Positions 26,264-34,215 of a stretch of 34,215 nt of DNA are shown here, in pieces. The notes below the pieces were generated by a model. It was given only the letters and a program-made list of their open reading frames with translations, ran no database searches and was not told where the DNA came from. The translations under genes and the position numbers were made by a program. Origin of the DNA: Fuerstiella sp. (GTDB lineage Bacteria; Planctomycetota; Planctomycetia; Planctomycetales; Planctomycetaceae). Numbering within the stretch: the stretch's first letter is position 1; every line of letters starts with the position of its first letter. The stretch covers positions 45,916-80,130 of the forward strand of contig JAKVAY010000050.1 in assembly GCA_022447185.1 (NCBI GenBank), read 5' to 3'.

Positions 26264-26726
26264 GCTGTCCCAGCATGTCGTCCGCTGTCGGTTCGTTCTT
26301 CATGGCGCGTTCGATTGACTCTTTGGTTGCTGCGTAGTTGTATTCATAGATCTTACTGTCATCTTCAGCCTGCCAATGGATGAAGACTCCGCAGACAATA
26401 CACAGATTGTCGCACTGATCTTTTGGAATGACGCCGGATTTGACGCAATCTGCTACGGCATCAGCAACAGCTTTTTGAGCTGGACCGAACATTTGGACAG
26501 CCTGACGAGCACCCTTGATGGTGACCTTGGTGATCATCACTGTTGAGGGCTTAACAGCCAGATTGGGTGTCATCACGGCCAGGAGATTACTATGGCCCAT
26601 CTTCTGGTCAGCCAGAGCATTTGCGAAGGCGACTCCAACGGGACCACTCTTGTCACCGATCAGCAGATCGATATGAGCGACTTCATTGCCATCACCGACG
26701 AGAGATTCGCCAACGTACATCGACAT
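26229..26726 (-). CDS. fae: Formaldehyde-activating enzyme
   Basis: Fae joins formaldehyde to tetrahydromethanopterin, the entry of the methanopterin-linked C1 oxidation pathway found in methylotrophs and many planctomycetes. The 165-residue product shows the family sequence [20 protein letters not shown], with the catalytic His at residue 18, then [40 protein letters not shown] and [20 protein letters not shown]. The length is close to the usual 170. The start has AAAGGAAA about ten bases upstream. The leader holds a perfect 12-bp stem-loop. It is divergent from an ATP-grasp gene of the kind found in methanopterin gene clusters. Confidence 0.95.
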   Translation of the reverse strand: MSMYVGESLVGDGNEVAHIDLLIGDKSGPVGVAFANALADQKMGHSNLLAVMTPNLAVKPSTVMITKVTIKGARQAVQMFGPAQKAVADAVADCVKSGVIPKDQCDNLCIVCGVFIHWQAEDDSKIYEYNYAATKESIERAMKNEPTADDMLGQRDSAEHPFYQG

Positions 26727-26756
26727 TCCAATTTTCCTTTGAAAGAAGACCTGTCA

Positions 26757-26787
26757 GATACGGTGACAGTTCATTTGTCACCGTATC
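26757..26787. promoter_or_regulatory. Perfect 12-bp stem-loop in the fae leader
   Basis: GATACGGTGACA (26757-26768) and TGTCACCGTATC (26776-26787) are exact inverted repeats with a seven-base loop, 30 bases upstream of the fae start in the fae/ATP-grasp intergenic region. It could be an operator for a dimeric regulator or an RNA hairpin in the fae leader. No T-run of a terminator is present. Confidence 0.6.
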
Positions 26788-26974
26788 AATCTGCGGCAAA
26801 CGCCGCTCTGCGATCAAAAAAGGCAGCATTCATCCGAACGCACATGCATCCGGACGTGGAGCTTCCGTGTTTCCGCAGCATCGCGATTTTCGCCCTGCGA
26901 TTCAACTCAGCAGGTCAATCGAAACGGTGGTATCAATTCTAAATGACCGCAGAGACCCGCAATTTAGGATAATA

Positions 26975-28246
26975 ATGACCAACTCAGTGATTCTGGCCGG
27001 GGCAAGCGTGAGGAGCCTTGCCGAGTCTGCTGTGGCGTGGGGAGTGAGCCCGTGCTGCGTGGATATGTTCTGTGATGCTGATCTACAGATGACGCTGCGC
27101 GATCATGGACTCGTCTCGGCCAGACGAATTGATGATTTTTCTTCGATTCCCGGGGTCGTCGAGGATCTGTCGTCTGACATTCCGGTGGTCTGGACTGGAG
27201 GACTTGAGAATCATCCGCAGGTACTGCGACAACTTGCTGAGCAGAGGCCGGTATACGGGGTCAGTGTGGACCTTCTGGAACAACTTCGTTCTGCAGTCCA
27301 GTTGAAGTCACTGGTTCACGGTTCTGGGTGTGACGTTCCTGAAACGGTGACACATGCAGCAGAAAGACAAAAACAGCTCGAGGATGGTGATTGGCTGATC
27401 AAGCCCAGGGGCGGGTCGGGTGGCACACAGATTCGACGTTTTGAGTCCGGAAGTCTGGTAGGTACGTCTGAATATCGGCAGCGTTGCGTGCAGGGTCTGT
27501 CGGTTTCCGCCCTTTACCATTCCCGCAATGGAATCACGCAGATGCTGGGAACATGCATTCAGGTCACTGGTGAATCGGAGCTTGGTGGAACTGGATTCCA
27601 GTTCTGCGGCAACGTGGGACCTGTACAACTTCCCATTCAGACCCTCTCAATCCTTCGTCGTGTGTGGCAACGAATCGGTGACGCAGGGATTCACGGGGTC
27701 TTTGGTGCGGATTTCATGATCGATGCCGCTGACGTCTGGTTGATCGAAGTCAATCCTCGCATCACTGCTTCTCATGAGTTGTACGATATGCGCCGAAACA
27801 GCGTGTCCGTTTTGCAGCGTCAACTTACGTCGTACAACAGCGGTCAGTTCTGCGCGGAGTTTCCGCCACAGTCCATCCGCGGGGATCGGGTTGTCGCGAG
27901 GTTGATTGTCTACCTCAAACACGACCGGATTGTTACAGAACCGGACGTCCGTCGACTTCTCAGATTTAGACGATTGTCTGGTTGCCGAAGAATCGGGCAC
28001 GCGTGGCTTGCTGATATCCCGTCCATTGGGCGGCTGTCAGCCGGAACACCATTCTGTTCCGTCTATCACGTGCTGCGAAAGCATTGTTCCGAATGGAAGA
28101 CCGACACGGAATGTTCGGATGAAATGAAGCTCAACCAGATCCTGTCCGAGTACACAGGAATTGGGGGCATCAACACGACAGCAACGGCGATTCGATATGC
28201 CTGCCTTTCCGAACGACCTCCGTTAAACGATAATATGACAAGTTAA
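26975..28246 (+). CDS. ATP-grasp protein, probably linked to methanopterin metabolism
   Basis: The 423-residue product starts at ATG 26975 with AGGA five bases upstream; an in-frame extension back to 26567 runs antisense to fae and is not protein-like. The N-terminal part (ILAGASVRSLAESAVAWG) recalls preATP-grasp domains. The ATP-grasp core has WLIKPRGGSGGTQIRRF with Lys143 and WLIEVNPRITAS with Glu258 and Asn260, the nucleotide and metal ligands. Methylotroph methanopterin clusters contain an ATP-grasp gene (orfY) of the COG2232 type; the similarity in size and place next to fae suggests this is its counterpart. The reaction is an ATP-dependent carboxylate-amine type ligation, with the substrate unknown. 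An enolase-superfamily gene follows after 64 bases. Confidence 0.8.
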   Translation: MTNSVILAGASVRSLAESAVAWGVSPCCVDMFCDADLQMTLRDHGLVSARRIDDFSSIPGVVEDLSSDIPVVWTGGLENHPQVLRQLAEQRPVYGVSVDLLEQLRSAVQLKSLVHGSGCDVPETVTHAAERQKQLEDGDWLIKPRGGSGGTQIRRFESGSLVGTSEYRQRCVQGLSVSALYHSRNGITQMLGTCIQVTGESELGGTGFQFCGNVGPVQLPIQTLSILRRVWQRIGDAGIHGVFGADFMIDAADVWLIEVNPRITASHELYDMRRNSVSVLQRQLTSYNSGQFCAEFPPQSIRGDRVVARLIVYLKHDRIVTEPDVRRLLRFRRLSGCRRIGHAWLADIPSIGRLSAGTPFCSVYHVLRKHCSEWKTDTECSDEMKLNQILSEYTGIGGINTTATAIRYACLSERPPLNDNMTS

Positions 28247-28310
28247 GCCCGGGTCGTTCTTCTGGGTGTCATTTGCCGTTCATTTCGGTTTCCGCTTCGG
28301 ATCTTCAATC

Positions 28311-29711
28311 ATGTCCCCCAAGACGACTGACGTGCGGATCCTTGAAGTCACAGTCACGTTTGAGTCGGTGGGATTTCGTTTTCCGTTGAAGTTTGGCGGT
28401 CGAACGATCAATGAAACAAAGCTGATCAACGCTGCTGTCGATGTGGAAACCCGAGATGGTCGGCGAGCGACCGGCCATGGAAGCATGCCGGTGGGCAACG
28501 TCTGGGCCTGGCCGTCAGAAGTGACTGCAGCGGCGGACAGTGAACGTGCAATGATGCAGTATGCGGAAGGTGTAGCGGAACTTTTTGCCAGCTTTCCTGA
28601 CTACGGACATCCACTTGAAATTCAATATGCTGTGGGAACGGAGTTCCAGCATCAGGCGGATCGGGTGGGACGAGATCTGGAGATGGACGAGATCCTGCCC
28701 TCGCTCGCTCAACTGGTGGCTGTGAGCCCAATCGATGCCGCGTTTCACGATGCCTACGGTCGAGTTCATCGCAGCTGTTGTTTTAATCTGCTGTCCGCTG
28801 ACTACTGCAACGACGATCTCAGCTTCTATCTGGATGACCAGTTCAGTGGAGAATTTCCGAATCAGTATACCCGTCGCGAACCGGTGGCTCGATTGCCGTT
28901 GTACCACCTCGTCGGAGCTCTGGATCCGCTCAGTCCGGCAGAGGCGGCCGGACTGACTGAGGATGGTCTGCCACATGCGCTCGGAGACTGGATTGCTGCT
29001 GATGGTCTTACGCACCTCAAGATTAAGCTCAGTGGTGATGACCTGGATTGGGATGTCAGTCGCGTACTGGCGGTGGAACAGACTTCCGGTGAGGCTCAAC
29101 AGAATCGTGATTGCAGCAAATGGTTTTACAGCTGTGATTTTAACGAAAAGTGTGATTCTGCTGAGTACGTACTGGAGTTCTTGAATCGTGTCCGTGATCA
29201 GCGACCAGGGGCGTTCGATCGCATTCAGTATATTGAACAGCCGACGAGCCGTGACCTGCGGTCGGCGTCAGCAGTACGGATGCACGACGTGGCAAAAATC
29301 AAACCCGTTGTGATCGATGAAGCACTGGTGGACTACGACGCGTTGCTGGCGTGCCGCGAGCTGGGATATTCGGGAGTCGCACTCAAGGCATGTAAAGGAC
29401 TTTCAGAATCTCTGTTTGCAGCTTCAGCCGCGCAGAAATTTGGAATGTTTCTGTGCGTTCAGGATCTGACGTGTCCTGGATTATCGTGGCTGCAGTCATG
29501 CAGTCTTGCGGCTCGGATTCCCGGTATTACCGCCATTGAGGGTAATGCCCGACAATATTGTCCTGCACCAAACAGCAAATGGGCACGTTTATATCCTGAT
29601 TTGTTTGAAATTTCAGACGGCACCGTTAACACCGGCCGGCTGAGTGAGCATGGACTTGGTTTCCACACCGGAACCAGCCGTATCAATGGTGCAGTCGGAG
29701 ATTCGTCCTGA
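28311..29711 (+). CDS. Enolase-superfamily (mandelate racemase/muconate lactonising type) enzyme
   Basis: These enzymes abstract a proton next to a carboxylate with the help of Mg2+. The 466-residue product starts at ATG 28311. Visible motifs are the KxK pair Lys237 and Lys239 (HLKIKLSG), metal ligands Asp276 with Asn278 in CDFNEK, Glu309 in YIEQP and Asp336-Glu337 in VVIDEALVD, and the final Lys359 in VALKACKG. This Lys-Lys arrangement is that of the muconate-lactonising and dipeptide-epimerase subgroups. The protein is about 100 residues longer than most of them, mainly in the first half (insertion around residues 60-190). It lies 64 bases after the ATP-grasp gene and is probably cotranscribed, so a role in the same pathway is possible but not shown. 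Confidence 0.85.
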   Translation: MSPKTTDVRILEVTVTFESVGFRFPLKFGGRTINETKLINAAVDVETRDGRRATGHGSMPVGNVWAWPSEVTAAADSERAMMQYAEGVAELFASFPDYGHPLEIQYAVGTEFQHQADRVGRDLEMDEILPSLAQLVAVSPIDAAFHDAYGRVHRSCCFNLLSADYCNDDLSFYLDDQFSGEFPNQYTRREPVARLPLYHLVGALDPLSPAEAAGLTEDGLPHALGDWIAADGLTHLKIKLSGDDLDWDVSRVLAVEQTSGEAQQNRDCSKWFYSCDFNEKCDSAEYVLEFLNRVRDQRPGAFDRIQYIEQPTSRDLRSASAVRMHDVAKIKPVVIDEALVDYDALLACRELGYSGVALKACKGLSESLFAASAAQKFGMFLCVQDLTCPGLSWLQSCSLAARIPGITAIEGNARQYCPAPNSKWARLYPDLFEISDGTVNTGRLSEHGLGFHTGTSRINGAVGDSS

Positions 29712-30036
29712 TCCTGCGTGATTTAAGTGGATTTATTCAAACAGATTAAAGCGAAGGCGTGCATGGGACTCAGCGACACCAATTTACGTTGGAATCGCAG
29801 CGTTTGGTGAAGATCTGCGGTTTTCATCGTTTTGAACCAACGCAAAGAGTATTCCAGAGCTGTCACCTGACGTGCTCTTTCGGCAGATGCGGCTGATTCC
29901 GTGACTTACGTTCTGGAGTTCGCTTTTCAGACCAGGTTAAATTGGTCGAGAATAAAGAAGAGTTGTACTACCCACTCATTCTCCAGAGCCTGGAATGGTC
30001 TGCCTAAGACTCCAGGAACATCCGGAATCCATTTCC
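29712..30036. other. Intergenic region of about 325 bases
   Basis: No convincing gene. A minus-strand open stretch of about 60 codons (roughly 29727-29910), read as ERARQVTALEYSLRWFKTMK and onward, looks slightly protein-like but lacks a good start and could be a remnant. The promoter of the 30037 gene is probably here but not identifiable. Confidence 0.35.
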
Positions 30037-31314
30037 ATGCCACGAATCCTTAATCGTATCCTGCATGTCGTCATTGCCGTGTTGTCCCTGAACATCGCCA
30101 TTTCGGTTGACGCAGCCGTTCCTCCGAGTGCTGACGAGCTGGAACGGGTCGGCTTGCAGTTGAACTGGACCGGCCAGGCTGTCCTTGATCGTTCCCGAGA
30201 CAGGATTCGCTATATCACGAATGACGAAGATCTTGTGTTTGTGCAGTCTTCGGGGGGGGTGGTTACTGCATTTAACGCCGAAGTCGGACGTCGGATGTGG
30301 TCCCGGCAGGTGGGTCGTACTGACGCGCATTCGATGCGGGCGGTGTCCAATGCAGATCTTGTTTTGATTATTTCAGGTCCGGAGGCATTCGGGCTAGATA
30401 AATTCACGGGAGAGGAAAAATTCAGTTACCGTCTCAAACGCCATCCGTCAGCCGCTCCGGCGATTGATGATGCAGCGATTTATGTCCCGGTAAGTGACAG
30501 GACGATTTATGGATTCTCGATCCAGACGTTGACTCACCTGACGCGCTATGAGACTTTGCCACCGGGAGTGGCTCGACCTTATTTGTGGCGCTGGGCGGCC
30601 AACGAACGAGTAGAGTATCCTCCGGTAGCGACAGAATCCGTTATATCAGAAAATACGAAGCAGACGGTGAATGTGATCGCTTTTGGCAGCACGTCGAAAA
30701 ATCTGCATGCTGTTTCGGCTGCCGGTACCAGCTATTATCAGGAGTTTCTCAATGCTCCACCCTCAGCCCCGCTGGCGGTGGATCGCCACAGTGAACGAGG
30801 AGGGATCGTTGTTGCAACAAAGGATCGCAATCTCTTCAGCTTCGATCCGACCAATGGTTCACTAGCATGGTATGTTCCTCTCGAGAGACGTGTCTCGCAG
30901 AAACCGCTTATTGTCGGTGATCGGGTGTATCTGGTCATGGGTGTTGCGGGGGTGACAAGCATTTCGACACGGTCGGGTGACTATGTGCGGGTTGACAACA
31001 AACGCACGGGATCGACTGATCGGTGGTTTGTACCTGGCGTCGAGTCACTGGTGGGTGTGGCCGGCGATCGTCTCTATGGAGTGGACCACACTCGCCGAAT
31101 GGTTGCCGTGTCGATTGATACAGCCGGTGTGCACGGACACGCTCAATTGAACGGCTACAGTATCCACCATCAAAACTCGGCGACGGATCGAATGTATCTG
31201 GCGTCGGAAGTCGGCGAGCTGATCTGTCTGAAAACGATCGGCAGCGATTTTGCCACCTATCATCAGCGGCCAGGCGAAGAGCCGCTCAATGTCGATGTGC
31301 CAGTCAATGAATAG
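30037..31314 (+). CDS. Secreted PQQ-type beta-propeller repeat protein
   Basis: The 425-residue product starts at ATG 30037 with a signal peptide (RILHVVIAVLSLNIAISVDA, cut probably after DAA). The mature part has blade-like repeats: VFVQSSGGVVTAFNAEVGRR, then MWSRQVG, NLFSFDPTNGSLAWYVPLER, PLIVGDRVYLVMGVAGVTSI and DRLYGVDHTRRMVAVSID. The pattern of strand, G-turn, strand, then W is that of PQQ-like (BamB-type) propellers. No PQQ-enzyme active-site motif is visible, so it is probably a structural or binding protein in the periplasm. The in-frame ATG at 29995 would put extra residues before the signal peptide and is not used. Confidence 0.8.
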   Translation: MPRILNRILHVVIAVLSLNIAISVDAAVPPSADELERVGLQLNWTGQAVLDRSRDRIRYITNDEDLVFVQSSGGVVTAFNAEVGRRMWSRQVGRTDAHSMRAVSNADLVLIISGPEAFGLDKFTGEEKFSYRLKRHPSAAPAIDDAAIYVPVSDRTIYGFSIQTLTHLTRYETLPPGVARPYLWRWAANERVEYPPVATESVISENTKQTVNVIAFGSTSKNLHAVSAAGTSYYQEFLNAPPSAPLAVDRHSERGGIVVATKDRNLFSFDPTNGSLAWYVPLERRVSQKPLIVGDRVYLVMGVAGVTSISTRSGDYVRVDNKRTGSTDRWFVPGVESLVGVAGDRLYGVDHTRRMVAVSIDTAGVHGHAQLNGYSIHHQNSATDRMYLASEVGELICLKTIGSDFATYHQRPGEEPLNVDVPVNE

Positions 31315-31337
31315 CGATGTTGGTTCGGAAGATACGG

Positions 31338-31369
31338 GTGCCGGACTGCAGGGTGCTGCAGCCCGGTAC
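31338..31369 (+). terminator. Strong stem-loop after the propeller gene, possible terminator
   Basis: GTGCCGGACTGCAG (31338-31351) pairs with CTGCAGCCCGGTAC (31356-31369) with one mismatch and one G-U pair, around a GGTG loop. It lies 23 bases after the stop. No T-run follows. Confidence 0.55.
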
Positions 31370-31866
31370 TCGCGCATTCCAGAGTCGTCGTCGCTGTGCA
31401 TTCGACCCGACGCATAGGTTCGGTGGTTCCAATATCCGGCGTTTTACCAGCGCCTGCGGCCTCTCGAAACTCTGTCGGGTTCAGGATTACGTCATGGTCA
31501 GCTGACAGTTCCAGTGACTCGGTGTGACAATTCCTGTGGGACTGTCAATCGCGTTGACGTGGTTATCCAGCTGCCAAGCCGTCGGATACTGGACACGTGG
31601 TAATCGCGTTTTGTCCTGTGGCGCAGGCCAGTTCGGCCGCCGTTTCAGATTCAATTGTGATTCCTGACTGGTGTTAACCGATATAATTTGCAGCAGTTGT
31701 GTGCATTTCCGAGAATAGTGGCACAACTCTGGCGCGGACTGCATCTTATTTTGAGGTATCGAACAGCCTGATTTTGCTGTCCTTTGACTGACAGGAAGTC
31801 CACTGGGGCTGGTAACGTACCGTACCAGTGTCAATTTGTGCATGCGTATCTCTGACGGACGTTGCA
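31370..31866. other. Gene-free stretch of about 500 bases
   Basis: Only a minus-strand frame (31487-31843) is open, and its product lacks any protein-like pattern. The region probably carries the promoter of the 31867 gene; I see no clear -35/-10 pair. Confidence 0.35.
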
Positions 31867-34215
31867 GTGTCTACATCCACGATTTCTGACCGATCCAAAG
31901 ACCACGAGGACAATGACCTGATTGTCCGCCAAGTCAGTGCTGCGCAGGGACGTATCAGGTCAACGGATGTTGTGACTGCAGCGGTCACCTGTGGGATTCT
32001 GGTTACGTGCTACGTTTTGGTATTTACCATTGCAGACCACTGGCTGATTCCCGGTGGTTTTTCGCCTTGGGCGCGTGCCACGCTGCTGGCGGCGGTATTG
32101 ATTGGAGTTATGTTTTTGGCATGGCGACATCTGATTGGTCCTTTGTCAAAATCAGTGACCGCATTATATGCTGCACGCACGCTGGATAACGCATCAGCAT
32201 CAGGTGGAGCGTTGCTAAGTCTCGTTGATCTGAAGGAAGCCGGGGTTGGCACATCCGAACGGGTTCATCGGACGATTGAAGACCGTGCAAGAACTCATCT
32301 GCTTGAAACCAGTCTGGATGACGCCATTGATCGAAGCCAGTTGGTCCGAATGGGCCTCATCCTGTTTGGCCTGGTTCTTCTCACCTGTTTGTATGCAGTA
32401 CTGAGTCCAAAACCTATCAGCTTGCTGCGGCCGCTGACGCTGATGGGACAGGAAGTTGCGACCCGGACACGAATCACGAACGTATCGCCAGGTGAAACCA
32501 CCATCTCACTGGGTGAGCGAGTGCCGGTGACAGTGGACATTTCCGGAGTCATTCCGGAATCCGTTCAACTGTTATACACGACCGCAGACCAACGTGACCT
32601 TGATGCTGTACTGACGATGGAACCGTTTGACGAAAATGGCAGGTATACGGCCGTCATTACCGGTGATGAACATCGTGGTATTCGCCAGTCCACCAGTTAC
32701 GTAATTCAGGCAGGAGACGCCCGCTCGAACGCATTCACTATCAGTGTTGATATGCCTCCTACAGCGACCGTGCGTGAGCTTCGCTATCAGTTTCCAAAGT
32801 ATACTCAGTTGCCAGACACAGCTTCGATCAACCCGAACATTGACGTGTGGGAGGGGACAACCGTTACCGTATTTGCCGATGCTACGGTACCGGTTGTCGA
32901 ATCCTGGGTTGAATTGTGCCCCAGTCGAAGCTTTCAGGCTGATGTGACGCGTCATCCGATGATCGTTACCGACAGAGAGTTGACTGCGGAATTCGAGCTG
33001 AAAGAAGCAAACGCAGACAACCCGATTCGATTTTATCGCATCACAGTTCAGGGCTCCCGGGGAACGCGTGATCCGTCGCCAACCGTCTATACAGTGAATA
33101 TCCAGCCGGATGCACTACCGGTGGTGGAACTGAAAGATCCTGCCGGAGACCTGCATGTTGCCGCGAACGCCACGGTGCCTCTGTTGATCTACGCCAGTGA
33201 CCCGGATTTTCTGCTGCGGTCAGTGACGCTGAACTACTCTATTCAAAGTGCAGTGGGCGAACACGGGGACGAACGTATTTTCGACGGTGATGACGTTGGA
33301 TTTCAGAAGACCTGGTCCGGAACTTACGACTTTGAACTGGCATCACTGAATCTTCAGGCAGGTGATGTTGTTAGTTACGTGGTACGTGCTCTGGATAATC
33401 GTCATCCACGGGGACCGGCAGCCCATACACAAGTTCAGAACCTTCACATTCTCGGTCCCGCCAGTCCCGAGCAATTGAAAGACGATCTGAAGACCGCGCA
33501 AGAGCGTCAGGAGCGAATGCTTAACCATCTGCGTGAGGATCATCAGCAGACAGATGACGGCGCCGGTCGGGAGCATCAGGATGCGAACGATTCTGATAGA
33601 ACTGAAAATGGTACCGAAACCGCAAACGACAAGGACGTCCGCGAGGAAGAAGGATCAGAAGGTCAGGATACAGGAGTGGGGGCACAACCGGAATCAGCAC
33701 AACAAGGCGCCGGTCAGGACAGATCCTCGACGACTCAGAAAAACGATGGTCCCGAAAAATCTGGGTCAGAATCCACAGGAGAGACTCAGGGTGAAGACAA
33801 CAAAACGACCGGGTCACAATCCGAAAATCGAAAGCCAATGGACGAGGAAGAAGCCATTCAAAAAATCGTTGAGGAGTATCTGAACGATCCGGACCGTGCG
33901 CGCGAGGATCAGAAACAAAATACTCAGACGAATGAACGAGTGTCGAAAAATCCGGGAAGCAGAAAAGAAGGTGGAATTCAATCTGGTGCCGATCAATCTG
34001 AGAAGGACGAATCGGTTAACGACCGGTCCGATCAGAGAGAATCTGGTCAGAGAGAATCTGGTCAGAGGGAATCTGGTCAGGGAGAATCGGATCAGGGAGA
34101 GTCTGGTCAGGGAGAGTCTGGTCAGGGAGAATCGGCTCAGGGAGAATCAGGTCAGGGTGAGTCAGGTCAGGGAGAGTCGGGTCAGGGAGAGTCGGGTCAG
34201 GGTGAATCGGGTCAG
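31867..34215 (+). CDS. Large DUF4175-like membrane protein, 3' end outside the window
   Basis: A frame of 783 codons starts at GTG 31867 and is still open at the right edge. Three membrane helices lie near residues 35-56, 71-88 and 162-178, an arrangement resembling DUF4175-type proteins. A long extracytoplasmic part with beta-sandwich-like segments follows (LGERVPVTVDISGVIPESVQ, VVELKDPAGDLHVAANATVP). A coiled-coil-like stretch near residue 540 (SPEQLKDDLKTAQERQERML) leads into a very acidic Gln/Glu/Gly/Ser region that ends in GESGQ repeats. In planctomycetes such proteins are often found beside MoxR ATPase and von Willebrand domain genes; whether that is so here is beyond the window. The function is unknown; a surface or envelope-complex role is inference. 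Confidence 0.75.
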   Translation, partial: MSTSTISDRSKDHEDNDLIVRQVSAAQGRIRSTDVVTAAVTCGILVTCYVLVFTIADHWLIPGGFSPWARATLLAAVLIGVMFLAWRHLIGPLSKSVTALYAARTLDNASASGGALLSLVDLKEAGVGTSERVHRTIEDRARTHLLETSLDDAIDRSQLVRMGLILFGLVLLTCLYAVLSPKPISLLRPLTLMGQEVATRTRITNVSPGETTISLGERVPVTVDISGVIPESVQLLYTTADQRDLDAVLTMEPFDENGRYTAVITGDEHRGIRQSTSYVIQAGDARSNAFTISVDMPPTATVRELRYQFPKYTQLPDTASINPNIDVWEGTTVTVFADATVPVVESWVELCPSRSFQADVTRHPMIVTDRELTAEFELKEANADNPIRFYRITVQGSRGTRDPSPTVYTVNIQPDALPVVELKDPAGDLHVAANATVPLLIYASDPDFLLRSVTLNYSIQSAVGEHGDERIFDGDDVGFQKTWSGTYDFELASLNLQAGDVVSYVVRALDNRHPRGPAAHTQVQNLHILGPASPEQLKDDLKTAQERQERMLNHLREDHQQTDDGAGREHQDANDSDRTENGTETANDKDVREEEGSEGQDTGVGAQPESAQQGAGQDRSSTTQKNDGPEKSGSESTGETQGEDNKTTGSQSENRKPMDEEEAIQKIVEEYLNDPDRAREDQKQNTQTNERVSKNPGSRKEGGIQSGADQSEKDESVNDRSDQRESGQRESGQRESGQGESDQGESGQGESGQGESAQGESGQGESGQGESGQGESGQGESGQ
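34036..34215 (+). repeat. Tandem 15-bp repeat, twelve units to the window edge
   Basis: From 34036 the coding frame repeats a 15-base unit encoding (R/G)ES(G/D/A)Q. The units begin AGAGAATCTGGTCAG and change gradually to GGAGAGTCGGGTCAG, and the array is cut by the right edge after twelve units. Differences are mostly silent (GAA/GAG, TCT/TCG/TCA), so selection keeps the peptide. Slippage could change its length between strains. Confidence 0.9.

Noticed and set aside
26567..26974. In-frame N-terminal extension of the ATP-grasp gene
   Set aside because: It lies antisense to fae, is rich in Arg, Ser and His without a domain pattern, and ATG 26975 has a good ribosome binding site.

Overview
The window looks like a chromosomal segment of a planctomycete (phylum Planctomycetota). 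The evidence is a complete microcompartment locus of the planctomycete/verrucomicrobial (PVM) type, a DUF1559 prepilin-like protein with the H-X9-DG end motif, a formaldehyde-activating enzyme (Fae) of the methanopterin C1 pathway, a Ser/Thr kinase with an unusual tail, and many small secreted or lipid-anchored proteins of unknown function in loosely packed DNA. The species cannot be read from the sequence.

Layout. 1-1630 (-): N-terminal part of an RND/MMPL-type permease that runs off the left edge. 2105-2908 (+): membrane-anchored protein of unknown function. 3563-12455 (+): the main system, an approximately 8.9 kb run of twelve same-strand genes: DeoR-type regulator, PduL-type phosphotransacylase, two hexameric shell proteins (BMC-H), acetate-kinase-family enzyme, pentameric shell protein (BMC-P), CoA-acylating aldehyde dehydrogenase, BMC-P, an uncharacterised protein with an encapsulation-peptide-like N-terminus, BMC-P, class II aldolase, and a lactate/malate-type dehydrogenase. 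12509-13543 (-): polytopic membrane protein. 14380-16015 (+): secreted protein and a MauE-like/thioredoxin-like membrane protein. 16261-17349 (+): DUF1559 prepilin-like protein with a strong terminator. 17685-18119 (+): small lipoprotein. 18791-19621 (-): lipoprotein. 20178-21110 (-): hemC, with a small gene and a putative zinc-binding regulator-like gene upstream on the same strand. 22404-24094 (+): tandem GNAT protein and LOG-family protein. 24469-25968 (+): kinase with a degenerate receiver-like tail, preceded by a textbook sigma-54 promoter match. 26229-26726 (-): fae, divergent from an ATP-grasp protein (26975-28246) and an enolase-superfamily enzyme (28311-29711). 30037-31314 (+): secreted PQQ-type beta-propeller protein. 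31867-34215 (+): large membrane protein, cut by the right edge inside a GESGQ repeat.

How the parts work together. In the PVM compartment model, the class II aldolase cleaves fuculose-1-phosphate or rhamnulose-1-phosphate to dihydroxyacetone phosphate and lactaldehyde. The acylating dehydrogenase makes lactyl-CoA, the PduL enzyme makes lactyl phosphate, and the kinase makes lactate plus ATP. The dehydrogenase may recycle NAD+ or oxidise lactate. Aldolase, dehydrogenase, PduL and the unknown 9529-10179 protein all carry short amphipathic helices of the encapsulation-peptide kind. Two direct repeats that overlap a candidate promoter in front of the DeoR gene suggest autoregulation. The least understood parts are the 9529-10179 protein (possibly a degenerate RpiB fold), the kinase under a sigma-54-like promoter, and the fae/ATP-grasp/enolase group.
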